From contig BDDD01001479.1 of assembly GCA_001972305.1 (NCBI GenBank), positions 184,872-248,871 on the forward strand: DNA of 64,000 bases. The letters are read 5' to 3'. A program made the position numbers and the translations under genes. The notes under the pieces are model-generated. The model had not been told where the DNA came from, searched no databases, and worked only from the letters and a program-made list of their open reading frames with translations. Numbering within the stretch: the first letter of the stretch is position 1; each line of letters starts with the position of its first letter. Positions 1 through 10,286 of the stretch are shown piece by piece. The DNA is from Cephalotus follicularis. Taxonomy: Eukaryota; Streptophyta; Magnoliopsida; Oxalidales; Cephalotaceae.

Positions 1-1287
1 GGACTTGGCACGCTTACGTTCCATTCTTTTAAGACGCCTCTTAATGACTCTTAGATCGTAGTAGACGTCGTCATCAACATTTTCGTACTCGGAATGAAGT
101 ATTTTATGATCTTCCTCCAGTCTACCGAGTCGCGTGTTGATTTGCTTGAATTTACCATCAAGCGAGACTTGCATGGAAGCAAACTGAGATCGCATGAACT
201 CCATCATCCTGTCATAATCAGTGGTGGATGAGGAGCTTTGAGCTTGGGGCTGAGCAGGGGCAGCTTGTTCTTGAGCTTCCCAAGGAGGGTTGTCTTCTTG
301 CTCTTCCCTTGCAATCCTTGGTGCTTGATCCACTTTGGGGTAATATGTCCAGATTCCTTCCTGTTCCTTCCACCCCATCCGATTCAACGTGCTCTTATTG
401 TAAGTGTCTTCTTTCTTTAACTTTGTTGCAACCTCTCCTTCAAGTCGAATGTGAAAGTGTTGGAAGACTTTGGTAAGGATAGAGCCAAAAGGGAGTACGA
501 ATTTCTTTTGTGAAAAAGCTCTAACCATAGTCTTAAGCATAAGGAGAGGGAAACAAAACTCAGTTTTGGAAAGAATGCACCACATAAGAAAGACTTGCAT
601 TCTAGACAACTTAGCATACCCTCCACCGGTGGGTAAGATTTGATGAACAATGAGATGGTGGAGAAGTCTATGATCTACTTACAATCGATTTGTGGTCAGT
701 GCCATATTTGGATGTATATTTGGATCGTTAGGGCACAAAACCGACAAAATTTGGTTAGGGTGAAAACCCTCAACCTCCGGCCATTTCTTGTGTTCAAAGA
801 CATATAGACCGGTATGTGGAATATGTAAAATGGAAGGTAGAATCCTAGCATTTAGATAGATCCTTTCTCCTTTAACAAAAGAAGAGAGGGCAAATTGCTC
901 ATTTTGGTTAGAAACCATCCTAAGGTTAGAATAAACTTCCTTGACCAATTTGATATAGAAAGGGTCAAAAATTTGAACAAGATGAATGAGATTGAGGTCC
1001 TCTAACCAAGACACAAAAGAGAATTCAGAAGAACATAAGTTTATGTCTATGTTTCTCCCTCCCATAACCCTTTTGTCAACAAAAGCTACACTTCTCAAAG
1101 GAATAGGGGCTTGCTCTTCGGATTCAGAATCCGAATGGAGAGCAGGGTCGGGAGATGGTTCTCTAATCTCAAGCCTCTGCTTTTTAGCAGATTTTGAAGG
1201 CTGAGATGAAGAAGCACCCTTCTTTTTGCCAACCTGTTTTGATCTGACCATTTTGTTGAACAGGTTGTGTGCACAAGAGAAATACAC
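1..1287 (-). pseudogene. Plant transposon-associated protein, one in-frame nonsense codon, partial
   Basis: Read on the minus strand, one reading frame is open from Met at 1287 (a more natural start is the MVRSK Met at 1251) to the window edge at base 1, broken only by TAA at 679-681. The N-terminus is basic and Ser/Lys-rich, then acidic and Ser/Glu-rich (SDSESEEQAP). A globular middle follows, with SFVKGERIYLNARILPSIL and, after the stop, HHLIVHQILPTGGGYAKLSR. The tail is Gln/Pro-rich and ends in a Lys/Arg-rich probable coiled coil. I recognise the general layout of the plant-only 'putative plant transposon protein' domain family, common beside retroelements in eudicots; its biochemical role is unknown. 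No frameshift was seen. The C-terminus lies outside the window. The family assignment is from memory of the pattern, not from a search. Confidence 0.6.
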
Positions 1288-1449
1288 AGAGAATGATAAA
1301 AACGAATGATTTGGACAACACGAAAACAGTTTTTGAAGATGGAGAAGTAGTCAGGGAGTGATTTACGACCTAATAGAATGATTTTTGAAGAAAAACGGAG
1401 AGAGAAGAAAAATTTTGAAATCTCAGAAATGGAGGTAAAGTGAAGGAAT
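1288..1449. other. Short 5' flank of the transposon-associated gene
   Basis: AT-rich sequence upstream of the minus-strand gene start. No TATA box or open frame that I would defend. Confidence 0.3.
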
Positions 1450-1457
1450 GAACATGA

Positions 1458-1628
1458 GGTCGACTTTTTATGAAGAAGTCGATTTCTGAGAAAAAGACGC
1501 CGACGTTATTCAAAAAGAAGTCGACGTGTTCTTTAAAATGGAGCAGCAAAAATGGTGCGTTTTGAAAAGCATCGATGCGATTGAAAAGTAGTCGACGTGT
1601 TTCAGTGAAACACAAAGGGATCGATGTT
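1458..1628. repeat. GTCGAC-type motif array (A1)
   Basis: Spaced copies of GTCGAC, GTCGACGTG, GCCGACG and ATCGATG with A-rich spacers. It lies upstream (in minus orientation) of the transposon-associated gene. The same word family recurs in the LTRs listed elsewhere in this window. Confidence 0.6.
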
Positions 1629-1639
1629 TTTCAAACAGG

Positions 1640-2260
1640 GTGTGACAGCGGACTAAGGTTTGGATTAATGTCACCCCAAGTGAAATCTTGATAACTATAA
1701 TTCTATGGACGCATTGAGACTATCAGGAGACATCGTAGGAAACCTTGTCTCAAATCTCCCAAGTGCTCATCCAAGACATTAAGTCTTCAACGATCACAGA
1801 TGTTATAGAGCCTATAAACTATCAACACAGGTGTGATGATCCCATCTTCTGCACTGGCCCTTACGTCTCAATGCAGCTCCCACAAGGCCCAAAGACAACA
1901 TTTTTGCCAGTACGTGGCTAGTGCTGGGGAAGGCGGAAATCAAAGCCATGCGGTTACTACACAGCGCATGCCAGCAGGTCAGGTCTAATGATACAATGCA
2001 GGCTAAGACCTACTAGTCACCATAGGCTATACACTACCGAAACAAATAAGACTCTTATTGACAACGATGTCGACTTTCCACATAGGGTTCCTATGGTGGG
2101 TCAGTTCCGTGTCATGCTCTCAGCATGCATCCGCATCAACTTTAGGGTAAACCCAAATGGCAAGGAGATGATCCATACCCCACACACAAGAGGGCAAGCA
2201 TAATATAGTAAGTCATTGTGGTTCGTCAATTTCCCTAACAAAGTGAACCTATTGTTTGAG
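1640..2260 (-). mobile_element. Copia LTR fragment, minus-type orientation
   Basis: The segment from about 1645 matches by eye the LTR stretch of Copia-B near 24608-25210: the 'gactaaggtttgga' block, the 'gtggctagtgctgggg' block, the 'cctatggtgggtc' block and a 'gtgaacctat' block in the same order. Neither LTR terminus is present, so it is truncated at both ends. Confidence 0.7.
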
Positions 2261-2459
2261 TTGGGTGTCCCTGCAAGTGGAGAAGAGGCTTTGTTGGGTT
2301 TAAATATTTGATATATTTGTTAATTGGAATAATCCACGTAAGCCTATGGTTAGCTCCATGTATGTAATTTATGCTCTTGCCCTACATTCTAAGTTCCAAT
2401 TACATTCTGTTGTGCATACATATATATATATATATTTACAATGGTAACCCTGCTATATG
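2261..2459. other. AT-rich spacer with (TA)n
   Basis: Spacer between two oppositely oriented copia LTR fragments. It holds a short TA microsatellite at about 2418-2436. No gene seen. Confidence 0.5.
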
Positions 2460-3271
2460 TAATATCCCACACTGTCAAAAGCTGAGCAGTTGATCACCAT
2501 GTCACCCGAGTACACATATAGCTCCCGGTCATCGAGGGGTTGGATCACATGCCAAGGAGGTAATAAGAATGAGATCCTTAGTCCCTTCAGACAGAAGTTC
2601 CAAGTCATGGGTTCACTTTCTGGGGAATTGATGAACCACAAAGAATTGCCGTATTATGCTTCCTGCCGTTGAAATAGGGAGGGCAGATTCTCTCATTGCT
2701 GTTTGGATGGCACTGAAGCTGATGCGGCGTACGTGCAAGGAGCATGATACTGAACCGACCCACCATAGGTAACCTATCTGGATGGACATTACCCTTGTCG
2801 ATAGGATCCCTATTGTCTTCGGTGGTGTATAGTCTTTGGTGACTAGTAGGTCTTAACCTACGTTGTATCCTTAAACCTGAGCGGCTGGCATACATTGGGC
2901 AGTAACCGCATGACTTTGATTTCTGCCTTCCCCAGCACTAGCCACGTGCTGGCAAAAGGGTTGTCTTTGGGCCATGTGGAAGCTGCATCGAGACATATGG
3001 GTTGAATTCGCAATATGGGATCGTCACACCCGTAATGATGGATGAAGGGCTCTATACAATCGTTGACCATTGCTGACTTAAATCCTGGCTAAGTGTAGGC
3101 GGACTAGATATCGGGTGATTCAGGGGAGGTCCGCGAAGTCGCAATGTGTTCATTGATTCATATGATCGCAGTATTTGACATTTATCCACACCCTAGTATG
3201 TGGCCATAGCCTATGGTGATAAGGGATATATGACACATATGCCGAAGACATGCTTAAAGTACTGGCTATCT
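2460..3271 (+). mobile_element. Copia LTR fragment, plus-type orientation
   Basis: This carries the same LTR blocks as 1640-2260 but in reverse complement ('ccaagtcatgggttcac', 'agcactagccacgtgctgg'), and so points the same way as the Copia-D gag at 12236. The distal part to 3271 resembles in layout the end of the Copia-C right LTR near 29590-29760. It may be the remnant 5' LTR of Copia-D, but the leader and gag N-terminus expected between the two are missing. Confidence 0.6.
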
Positions 3272-4700
3272 TGTAACGCCCGCGATTTGAGTTCACTTTA
3301 TACTCAAAGTGAGTTTCGAGGATTCGGTATGTTACGTGGGGGTGAAACCTTTAATCCTTTAACAATCTTACTATTTGCTAATATTTATCCAATTTCTCAC
3401 ATAAATTAACTTGCAATTTGTCATTAAAATATTATACTCTCATTGAAATCATCATAAACCATAACAATCATAGTCAAAGTCTTATGTCTACACAGGATTT
3501 GTTATAACTCATTACACAGCGGAAAACATTAATTTATAATGTCATAAACTGTCTATACAAAACGTTATTTCATAAGATAATTTCTTTCCAGACTTGCTTT
3601 CCGAGCTTCCTCTAAAGCTCAAATTCTTCGTCAATCATCTCCTGGAAATTTTATTTAAAAACAAAACATTGAAAGGAATGAACTAAAACAGCCCAGTAAG
3701 AATCATAGTTATATAAAAAAAATGTTATCGAAATTCCTTTTTTTTATGATCTTTATATCAAAACGATTTCAAATCGTACATTCTTTCGGCATATAACATA
3801 ATCATACTTGAAAATAAAACATCATTAAAATTCTTTTATACTATAAAGACCAAAATATTTCATATTTATTTCCTTTTCTGTTCATATCTCATGAAACAGA
3901 ACATTTTATTCTCTTTTTCTGATCATATCTCATGAATCAGAACTTTTCACAATTAACTGAGGGGTTGTATAAACTTAAATAACCCAATTGAACCATTGCT
4001 TCACCGGGGTATTGTGCACTCCCCGATTACTATCCTTACATCACATGCATGTCCATGAGCACTCTCCGCTCATAACATTAATGATCTTAATCCAATAGTT
4101 GTTTATCTCAGTTCCTTACATTTTCACATTTCATAAATCATTTTCTTGAATACTTTGAGTGATCAGCTCAAAACATTCATAAAAATAAATTCGTACAACA
4201 TTTGTAAAACTGAGTTTACATATAGCAACGTAAAATAGTAAAATGATAAAATCATAACTTTCATAACGAAATATAAACATATAATTTTATCAGGAAATTG
4301 ACAGAATTTCGGAATACATAAAGCATGATAATCTATGAGAAAATTTAAAACATCAATGTTAAGGTAAATATCTCAACGAATTTAGAAAGCTAAACTTCGT
4401 AAATAAAGTTAACATAAATATTTCAACGAATTCGTAAATTTTAACTGGTAAGTAAAGCTATAGTAAAATATCAGAAAATACAAAATTTAATAATTTAGAA
4501 AATAAGTGGAATAAAATACTTTGGCGAAAGTAAGATTTTCCTTACATTGCTTTAATGTCCTTGTTTCTCTTTCTCCACTAAAATCTCCTTACTAAAGCTT
4601 TTCTCTCTCAAACTCTTTCTTTCTCTCCCAGACTCTCAGACTCTCCTTCTCTCAGTAACTTCAACCAAAATTACTACTGCACTAACACGTTCTACTCACC

Positions 4701-4710
4701 TGTATTTATA
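4701..4710 (-). promoter_or_regulatory. TATA box of Gyp-1 left LTR
   Basis: Minus strand reads TATAAATACA, followed downstream by a CT/GA-rich leader. The matching site in the other LTR is at 11586-11594. The GTCGAC array begins about 60 bp upstream. Confidence 0.55.
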
Positions 4711-4770
4711 GGATGTTAATGTCACCTTAGATTTGTCGTTTTCTGCATAAAATAATACTCCTTCATTCAT

Positions 4771-5140
4771 TTGTCGACACGTGTCCTTTCTTAAAATTAT
4801 TAACGTTCCAAATGACAAGAAACGCCGGTATTTCAAAATTTTTCCTTAAAGCGTCGGAGGTTATGAGCAAAGAGTCACCACTTAAGCCTGAAAGCGTTGC
4901 CACTTATACTACGAAGAGTCGCCGGTTAAACGCATTAACAAAGAAAATGGGCTTTAACTGTCGACAAAAATGCTTAACAGCATCGTCACTTTTAGGCTAA
5001 AACGTTTGTCTTGAAATTAGTCGACACTTAAGGCATTTCACCGCATAACCAAGGCAAACTAAATGACGCTTTAAAATAGGCAGTTGACGCTTTATAAACT
5101 GTCGACGCTTATTCTTGGTAGTCGACGCTTTCAACGTCGC
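4771..5140 (-). repeat. GTCGAC-type motif array (A2) in Gyp-1 left LTR
   Basis: Clustered words GTCGACACGTG, GTCGACAAAAATGCTT, GTCGACACTT, TTGACGCTTT, GTCGACGCTT and GTCGACGCTTTC, plus diverged GCGTCGG and GCGTTGCC. In element orientation it lies just upstream of the TATA box, that is in U3. The right LTR has a diverged counterpart. Confidence 0.7.
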
Positions 5141-5217
5141 AAAACATGCGCAAAACGTGTTCACACACACATTACAAGCCCTAGAACAACCATATAACAA
5201 TGACTTTAACAAAATTT

Positions 5218-5365
5218 CCAGTCCAAAACAAATAGCCAATTTCGATTTCCTTTCGGGGGCGTTGCCCCAGAGCCTCTGCCCGGAGCAGAACCCCCAAACC
5301 CCCCGAGCGTTAGGGTCATATCACGGGTCCCTTGAAATATTTGCCGACCTCAACAATGGCAACCA
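5218..5365. repeat. GC-rich insert in Gyp-1 left LTR, flanked by repeated LTR-end sequence
   Basis: The LTR-end sequence ('acaaccatat...aactttaacaaaattt') occurs at about 5188-5220 and again at about 5368-5395, bracketing a C/G-rich stretch with a small perfect hairpin GGGGC-GTT-GCCCC at 5256-5268. It is absent at the same place in the right LTR. Confidence 0.6.
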
Positions 5366-5400
5366 TATTTCTATATAACTTTAACAGAATTTCCTGGTGA

Positions 5401-6654
5401 TTACAGCACTTGTATCGGTTTAGATCTTAGAACATGAGATGGGTTGGCCATGTATTTTCGAAGAAGATATATATGGAATACATCGTGAATGTGAGAGAGA
5501 TTTGGTGGCAGTGCAAGCCTATACGCAACATCTCCAATTCTTTCTAGAATCTCGAATGGTCCAATGTACCTCGGACTAAGTTTTCCTTTCTTTCCAAATC
5601 TCATTACTCCTTTCCAAGGTGATATTTTTAAGAAAACATGATCTCCTACTTCAAACTGTAATTCCCTTCGTCTTTTATCCGCATAGCTGTTTTGTCTACT
5701 TTGAGCTGTTAAGGGGCATTTCCGAATCAGCTTTACCTTTTCCGTAGTTACTTGTAAAATTCCTGGTCCCAATAGCTTCCGTTCTCCTACTACCTCCCAA
5801 CAAATAGGCATTCGACATCTTCGTCCGTAAAGTGCTTCAAAAGGTGCCATCTATATGGTAGCTTGGAAACTATTATTGTAGGCAAATTCAATCAGAGTGA
5901 CATGATGTTCCCAACTTCCTTGAAAATCTATCACACAAGATCTTAGCATGTCTTCCAATGTTTGAATAGTTCGCTCTGATTGTCCATCCATCTGTGGGTG
6001 GTACGCCGTGTTGAAATTTAATCGTCTACCCAAAGCATTTTGTAGACTCTTCCAAAATCTTGATGTGAAACAAGGATCTCGATCTGAGACAATCGATATA
6101 GGTACGCCATGTAACCTGATTATTTCTTGCTCATAAATTCTCGCAAATTGACACAATGAATGACTGTCCTTAATCGGTAAGAAATGAGTAGATTTCGTTA
6201 ATCAATCCACAATCACCCATAATGCATTATTACCCTTAGCTGTCCTCAGAAATCCAGTTACAAAGTCCATACTGATGTGCTCCCACTTCCACTCAGGTAT
6301 GGGAAGCGATAGTAGAGTTCGTTTTGGCAATTGGTGCGCAGCTTTAACTTGTTGACAAACTAGACATCTTGACACAAAGTCCGCAATTTGTCTCTTCATG
6401 TTGTTCCACCAATATAGGTCTCCCAAGTCCCTATACATCGTTGTACTTCCAGGGTGGACTGAAAAATTTGAACTATGTGCTTCCATCAATACTTCCTTGT
6501 TCAAATCGGCATTTGATGGGACACACAATCTTGAATCAAATCGCAATACTCCGTAAATTCCTAAATTAAAGCGTGACTCTTTTCCATTTCGCACTCCCTT
6601 TGCTATTTCCTTAAGCTCTAAATCATCAAATTGACATTTCTTAATTCTTTCCAC
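5401..6654 (-). pseudogene. Gyp-1 integrase
   Basis: One minus-strand frame with in-frame stops at 6202-6204 and 5851-5853. Order: an H-H-C-C zinc-binding region (HSSNFSVHPG... then CLVCQQVKAAHQ), the catalytic core with D in SMDFVTGF, D in SDRDPCFTS and E in GQSERTIQTLE, then the C-terminal GPFEILERIGDVAYRLALPP block typical of Tekay/Del chromoviruses. The TGA at 6202 fits CGA to TGA. The frame ends exactly at the LTR junction (stop at 5401-5403): the chromodomain and polypurine tract expected here are missing. It would insert the cDNA into host DNA if intact. Confidence 0.85.
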
Positions 6655-6684
6655 TAGAGATGGTTGAACTCTGACTTGAGATAA

Positions 6685-7359
6685 TTATGTTCCTTCTCCT
6701 TGCTTTCTAACTTCCAAGTTCAACCTTTGAAAATCTCTTACTAATTCCTCTTGTGGAGTAATCATCATTACCAAATTTCCCATGTTCTTGCAACTTAAAG
6801 CATCTGCTACAACATTCACTTTTCCTGGATGATACTGTATTGTGCAGTCGTAATCTTTAAGGAGTTCAACCCATCTCCTTTCCCTCATATTTAACTCTTT
6901 TTGGGGGAGAATATATTTGAGGCTTTTGTGATCGGTGAAAATTTCACACTTTTCTCCATACAGATAGTGCCGCGAAATGTTTAGTGCAAAAATAACCGCA
7001 GCCAATTCAAGATCATGAGTAGGATAATTCTGTTCGTGCACTTTAAGCTGTCTAGAAGCATAAGCGATCACTTTTCCTTGTAGCATCAATACACAACCTA
7101 GCCCTTTGCGAGACGCATCGCTATATACCACAAAGCCTTCTGATCCATATGGTAAGGCTAATATTGGTGCGTTCATCAATCTTTTCTTCAACTCCAAGAA
7201 ACTCTTCTCGCATAGCTCAGACCATTCGAACTTGACATTCTTCTGAGTTAACCTTGTCAGAGGGTTCGAGATGCGAGAGAAATTTTTGACAAACCTTCGA
7301 TAGTAGCCTTCAATAAAAGAAAACTTCGTATCTCGGCTACCATTGTTGGTTTCTGCCAC
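6685..7359 (-). pseudogene. Gyp-1 RT thumb and RNase H
   Basis: Continues pol in the integrase frame after a frameshift near 7260-7350. It begins with the RT connection region ([20 protein letters not shown]) and continues with the RNase H fold: [16 protein letters not shown], the [20 protein letters not shown] helix, and [10 protein letters not shown]. It then runs to the conserved [18 protein letters not shown] and VVADALS. It ends in TAA at 6685 (consistent with CAA to TAA), after which the integrase follows in the same frame. RNase H degrades the RNA strand during reverse transcription. Confidence 0.85.
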
Positions 7360-8200
7360 TCTCTTATCGCCTCTGTCTTAGCGGGGTCTACTGAAATACC
7401 CTCTCGTGTGATCTCATGACCCAAAAAGGATACCTCTTCCATCCAAAATTGACATTTGCTGAACTTAGCATACAGTTGTTCCCTCATCAGTGTTTGCAAC
7501 ACATTTGTCAAATGTTCTTCATGCTCCACTTGACTCTTTGAATACACTAGTATATCGTCAATGAAAACTATCACAAATTGGTACAAAAATTCGCTGAATA
7601 TCCTATTCATCAAGTCCATAAATACAGCAAGAGCGTTCGTTAATTCAAATGACATTACAAAAAACTCGTAATGTCCGTATCTTTTCTGAAAAGCAGTTTT
7701 TAGTACATCCTCCTTCTTGACCTTTACTTGATGATAGCCATATCGAAGATCAATCTTTGAGAAGTATCGAGCATTCTTGAGCTGATCAAATAGATCGTCG
7801 ATCCTTGGCAGTGGGTATTTATTTTTTATAGTGACTTGATTCAGTTTTCGATATCTATGCAGAGTCTCATTGTCCCGTCTTACTTCTTTACAAACAACAC
7901 CGGTGCACCCCATGGTAATACACTCGGTCAGATAAATCCTTTATCCAAAAGTTCTTGCAGCTGACTCTTTAATTCTTTCAACTCGGTTGGTGCCATACGA
8001 TAGGGACTCTTCGAAATTGGAGTCGTTCCGGGTACCAAATCAATTGCAAACTCTATTTCTCGATCAAGTGGTATGCCCGGTAAATCTTTGGGAAACACAT
8101 CCATAAACTCCTTAACAATATGAACGTCTTCTATCTTCATCTTCTCTTCATTGGTATCCACCACATATGCAAGATAACCTTCACAGCTGCTTCTCAACAA
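7257..8200 (-). pseudogene. Gyp-1 reverse transcriptase
   Basis: The N-terminal piece (8200 to 7928) has the gypsy entry block DLPGIPLDREIEFAIDLVPG and YRMAPTELKELKSQLQELL. A frameshift near 7920 moves pol to the next frame (7913 to 7257), which has [10 protein letters not shown], the catalytic FIDDILVYS (the YxDD box), SFLGHEIT and [10 protein letters not shown] second frameshift near 7300 leads into RNase H. The two frameshifts make the copy non-functional. The catalytic Asp pair is retained. Confidence 0.9.
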
Positions 8201-8650
8201 TCATTTAGCTTGAATTGTTGATATGAAGCTTAGAGGTTTACTAACTCCCGTACTTCGGAAAACAAACTCGGGTTGGTCAGGTATAGCAAACCTAACCTCT
8301 TTCTTGAAACAGTCAATACTAGCATGATTTGCCAAAATCCAATCCATGCCTATTTTGACATAAAAATTTAGGATTGCTAGAGGTACTAGGTCTACTAGCA
8401 TGTTCCTATCACAAAGCTTTAACTCACATGACCTATGCACCTTATCAGCTATCAAGGTACTACCACTTGGTGTTTCAACAGCTAAACTTATATCCAAATC
8501 TTGTGATGGGATACTTAAATATCGTATGAAAGATAAGGACACAAATGAATGCGTCGCTCCCATATCAAAAAATATATGAGTAGTTTTAGAGCATACGGAA
8601 AAAGTACCTGTCACCACATCATTAGAATTCTCCACCTCATCCGCTGTCAT
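8201..8650 (-). pseudogene. Gyp-1 aspartic protease domain
   Basis: A retropepsin-type domain with the active-site loop at FFDMGATHSFVS. The usual residue after Asp is Ser or Thr, here Met. A KIGMDWILANHASIDC block follows, the family's second conserved element. It is in frame with the N-terminal RT and separated from it only by TGA at 8201-8203. It would cut the gag-pol polyprotein. Confidence 0.8.
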
Positions 8651-9682
8651 AGCATATGTCCTAGCTGGTGCTCTTTGTTGTGATACACCCTCTCATTGTC
8701 CTCCCATATTTGGTCTAGTGCATTGGTTTGACATATGACCTTGTTGACCACAATTATAACATCTGATGGGTCGTTGATTCTGGGTTTGACTTTGTCCTTG
8801 CTTGCATTCTCTTGCTTGATGTCCCGGTTTTCTACACTTATAACAAATTCTCTTTCCTAGCAGGAATTCCCCACGATGAGTCCTTTCGCACTGTTGACAG
8901 GGTTTATGGTCTCCTCCCCCATAAGATCTTCCTTTCTTCTTTTTATTATTAGAGGATTCACCAGCGTTCCTCTTTCCTTGTCCTTAATCCGCTCGTTGTT
9001 GTTGATATTTCTGATTGTCGATTTCTATTCTCAGTGTGCACCTCAAAACTGCTTCATAGGTTCCCAGTTCTTGCGCTATCAGTAATCTTCGGATATGAGG
9101 TTTTAGACCCTGGCAAAACCTGTTGGCCCTTCTTTCCCCTATCGATACTATATGAGCCACATTTCGAGGCAACCTCGCAAAATTTGCCTCGTATTGAGCT
9201 ACTGTTTCCGATTCACCTTGCTCCAATCGGAGAAAATCTTCTTCCATTGTATCCTTCATTGTTTGAGGGAAACATTTGTCCATAAATATTTCCTTAAACT
9301 CTTCCCAAGTCATTACTTCTAACTCTCGTCCTGTCTTTGTTCTTTCAATCATGTTCCACCATTGGCCGGCTTCTCCTTCTAACTTGTAGATTGAAAATTC
9401 TACTTTCTGACTGTCAGTGTAATTTAATGCTCTGAAAATCCTCTCCAGTCCTTGGATCCACGCCTCTGCTTCCAAGGGATCTACAATTCCTGAAAACGCC
9501 TTCGGATTTTGTCCCATGAACTGCTCAAGGGTTGGCGGTAAAGGCGCTTGATGGTTATTACCGTTGTTATTGGCAATCACTTGAGCCAATCGATTCAAAA
9601 CCGTATTTCGAGAATCATTTTCTCCATCATCTTGTGCATTCCCATTTCTCCTTTGACCACAATTTCTTCTTACGTTAGCCAT
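8651..9682 (-). pseudogene. Gyp-1 gag with two CCHC zinc knuckles
   Basis: Open from Met at 9682 to TAA at 8984-8986: the Asn/Gln-rich N-terminus, then the capsid block PLEAEAWIQGLERIF, EGEAGQWWNMIE and FKEIFMDKCFPQ, typical of plant gypsy gag. After the stop and a frameshift near 8940, two zinc knuckles can be read: CYKCRKPGHQAREC and CYNCGQQGHMSNQC, at about 8845-8720. Gag forms the virus-like particle and binds the RNA. The start is chosen at MANVRRNCG because it leads directly into the standard gag fold. Confidence 0.85.
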
Positions 9683-9773
9683 CTAGTTAGCATTCACAAG
9701 TTAGTACTCAACCTTAGTCAATTCTATTCATTGATAGACAAAACAAAACAAAATTCTAATACTTAAGATCTTT

Positions 9774-10213
9774 TCACATAACTAACAATTTATTTATCGT
9801 ACATATTATACACAAAGCCTTTTCATTACTACTCCAATCTTCATCACTAGATGCATCGTCATCTAGTAACTCCTCTCGTATATGCCTTATCATCATCAAT
9901 AAGTTTTCTCTAACTCCTCTAATGACTATTCCATTAATTCCCCAGATGTATCTTAAAAGGACTTTCAAACTTGATTTACTTTCTCTAAGAATCTCGTTCT
10001 TTCTTTCTATTTCCTGATTATATTCTTCCTCCATATGGTATATATGAGTGTAATATTCTTCTCGATTATTTGTCTCAAATTTTCTTTTTGTTCACGTAGC
10101 TTCTGTTTCTTAGTCATTAAAACTTGTATTTGCCATTCCCCTGGTTCAGATGATCCGCAACGAGAAGATTGCGTACTAGCCTTTGAGTCATAAGATTCAC
10201 TTGTCATTGACAT
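9774..10213 (-). pseudogene. Extra sense frame between primer site and gag of Gyp-1
   Basis: Two overlapping minus-strand frames, 10213-10007 (MSMTSESYDSKAS...) and 10034-9774 (MEEEYNQEIERK...), look like one former frame broken by a single frameshift near 10035. The product would be about 145 residues: a Ser-rich start, a long Lys/Glu/Gln-rich stretch likely to form a coiled coil, and an acidic DDDASSDEDW tail. It lies just after the primer site and before gag, where chromoviruses normally have only leader. I do not recognise the family. It could be chance, but the composition is not that of random AT-rich sequence. Confidence 0.4.
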
Positions 10214-10275
10214 CTAAAAAAAATTAGGTTAGCAAATACACAATTTACATCATCAAATATAACAATAAATCAACT

Positions 10276-10286
10276 CTCTGATACCA
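10276..10286 (-). other. Gyp-1 primer-binding site
   Basis: Minus strand reads TGGTATCAGAG, four bases inside the LTR, complementary to the 3' end of plant initiator tRNA-Met. Confidence 0.85.

Larger units (their letters stand above)
3272..5405 (-). repeat. Gyp-1 left (3') LTR
   Basis: About 2.1 kb. It pairs with 10291-12230: both share the opening block with 'gagttcactttat', the 'cagcggaaaa' block, the 'gcttcaccggggtattgtgc' block and the terminal 'aactttaacaaaatttc' block. This copy carries an extra GC-rich segment at about 5218-5365 near its end that the right LTR lacks. Confidence 0.85.

Noticed and set aside
417-650. 77-residue minus-strand frame
   Set aside because: Shadow of the transposon-associated gene, whose true frame stays open through this interval.
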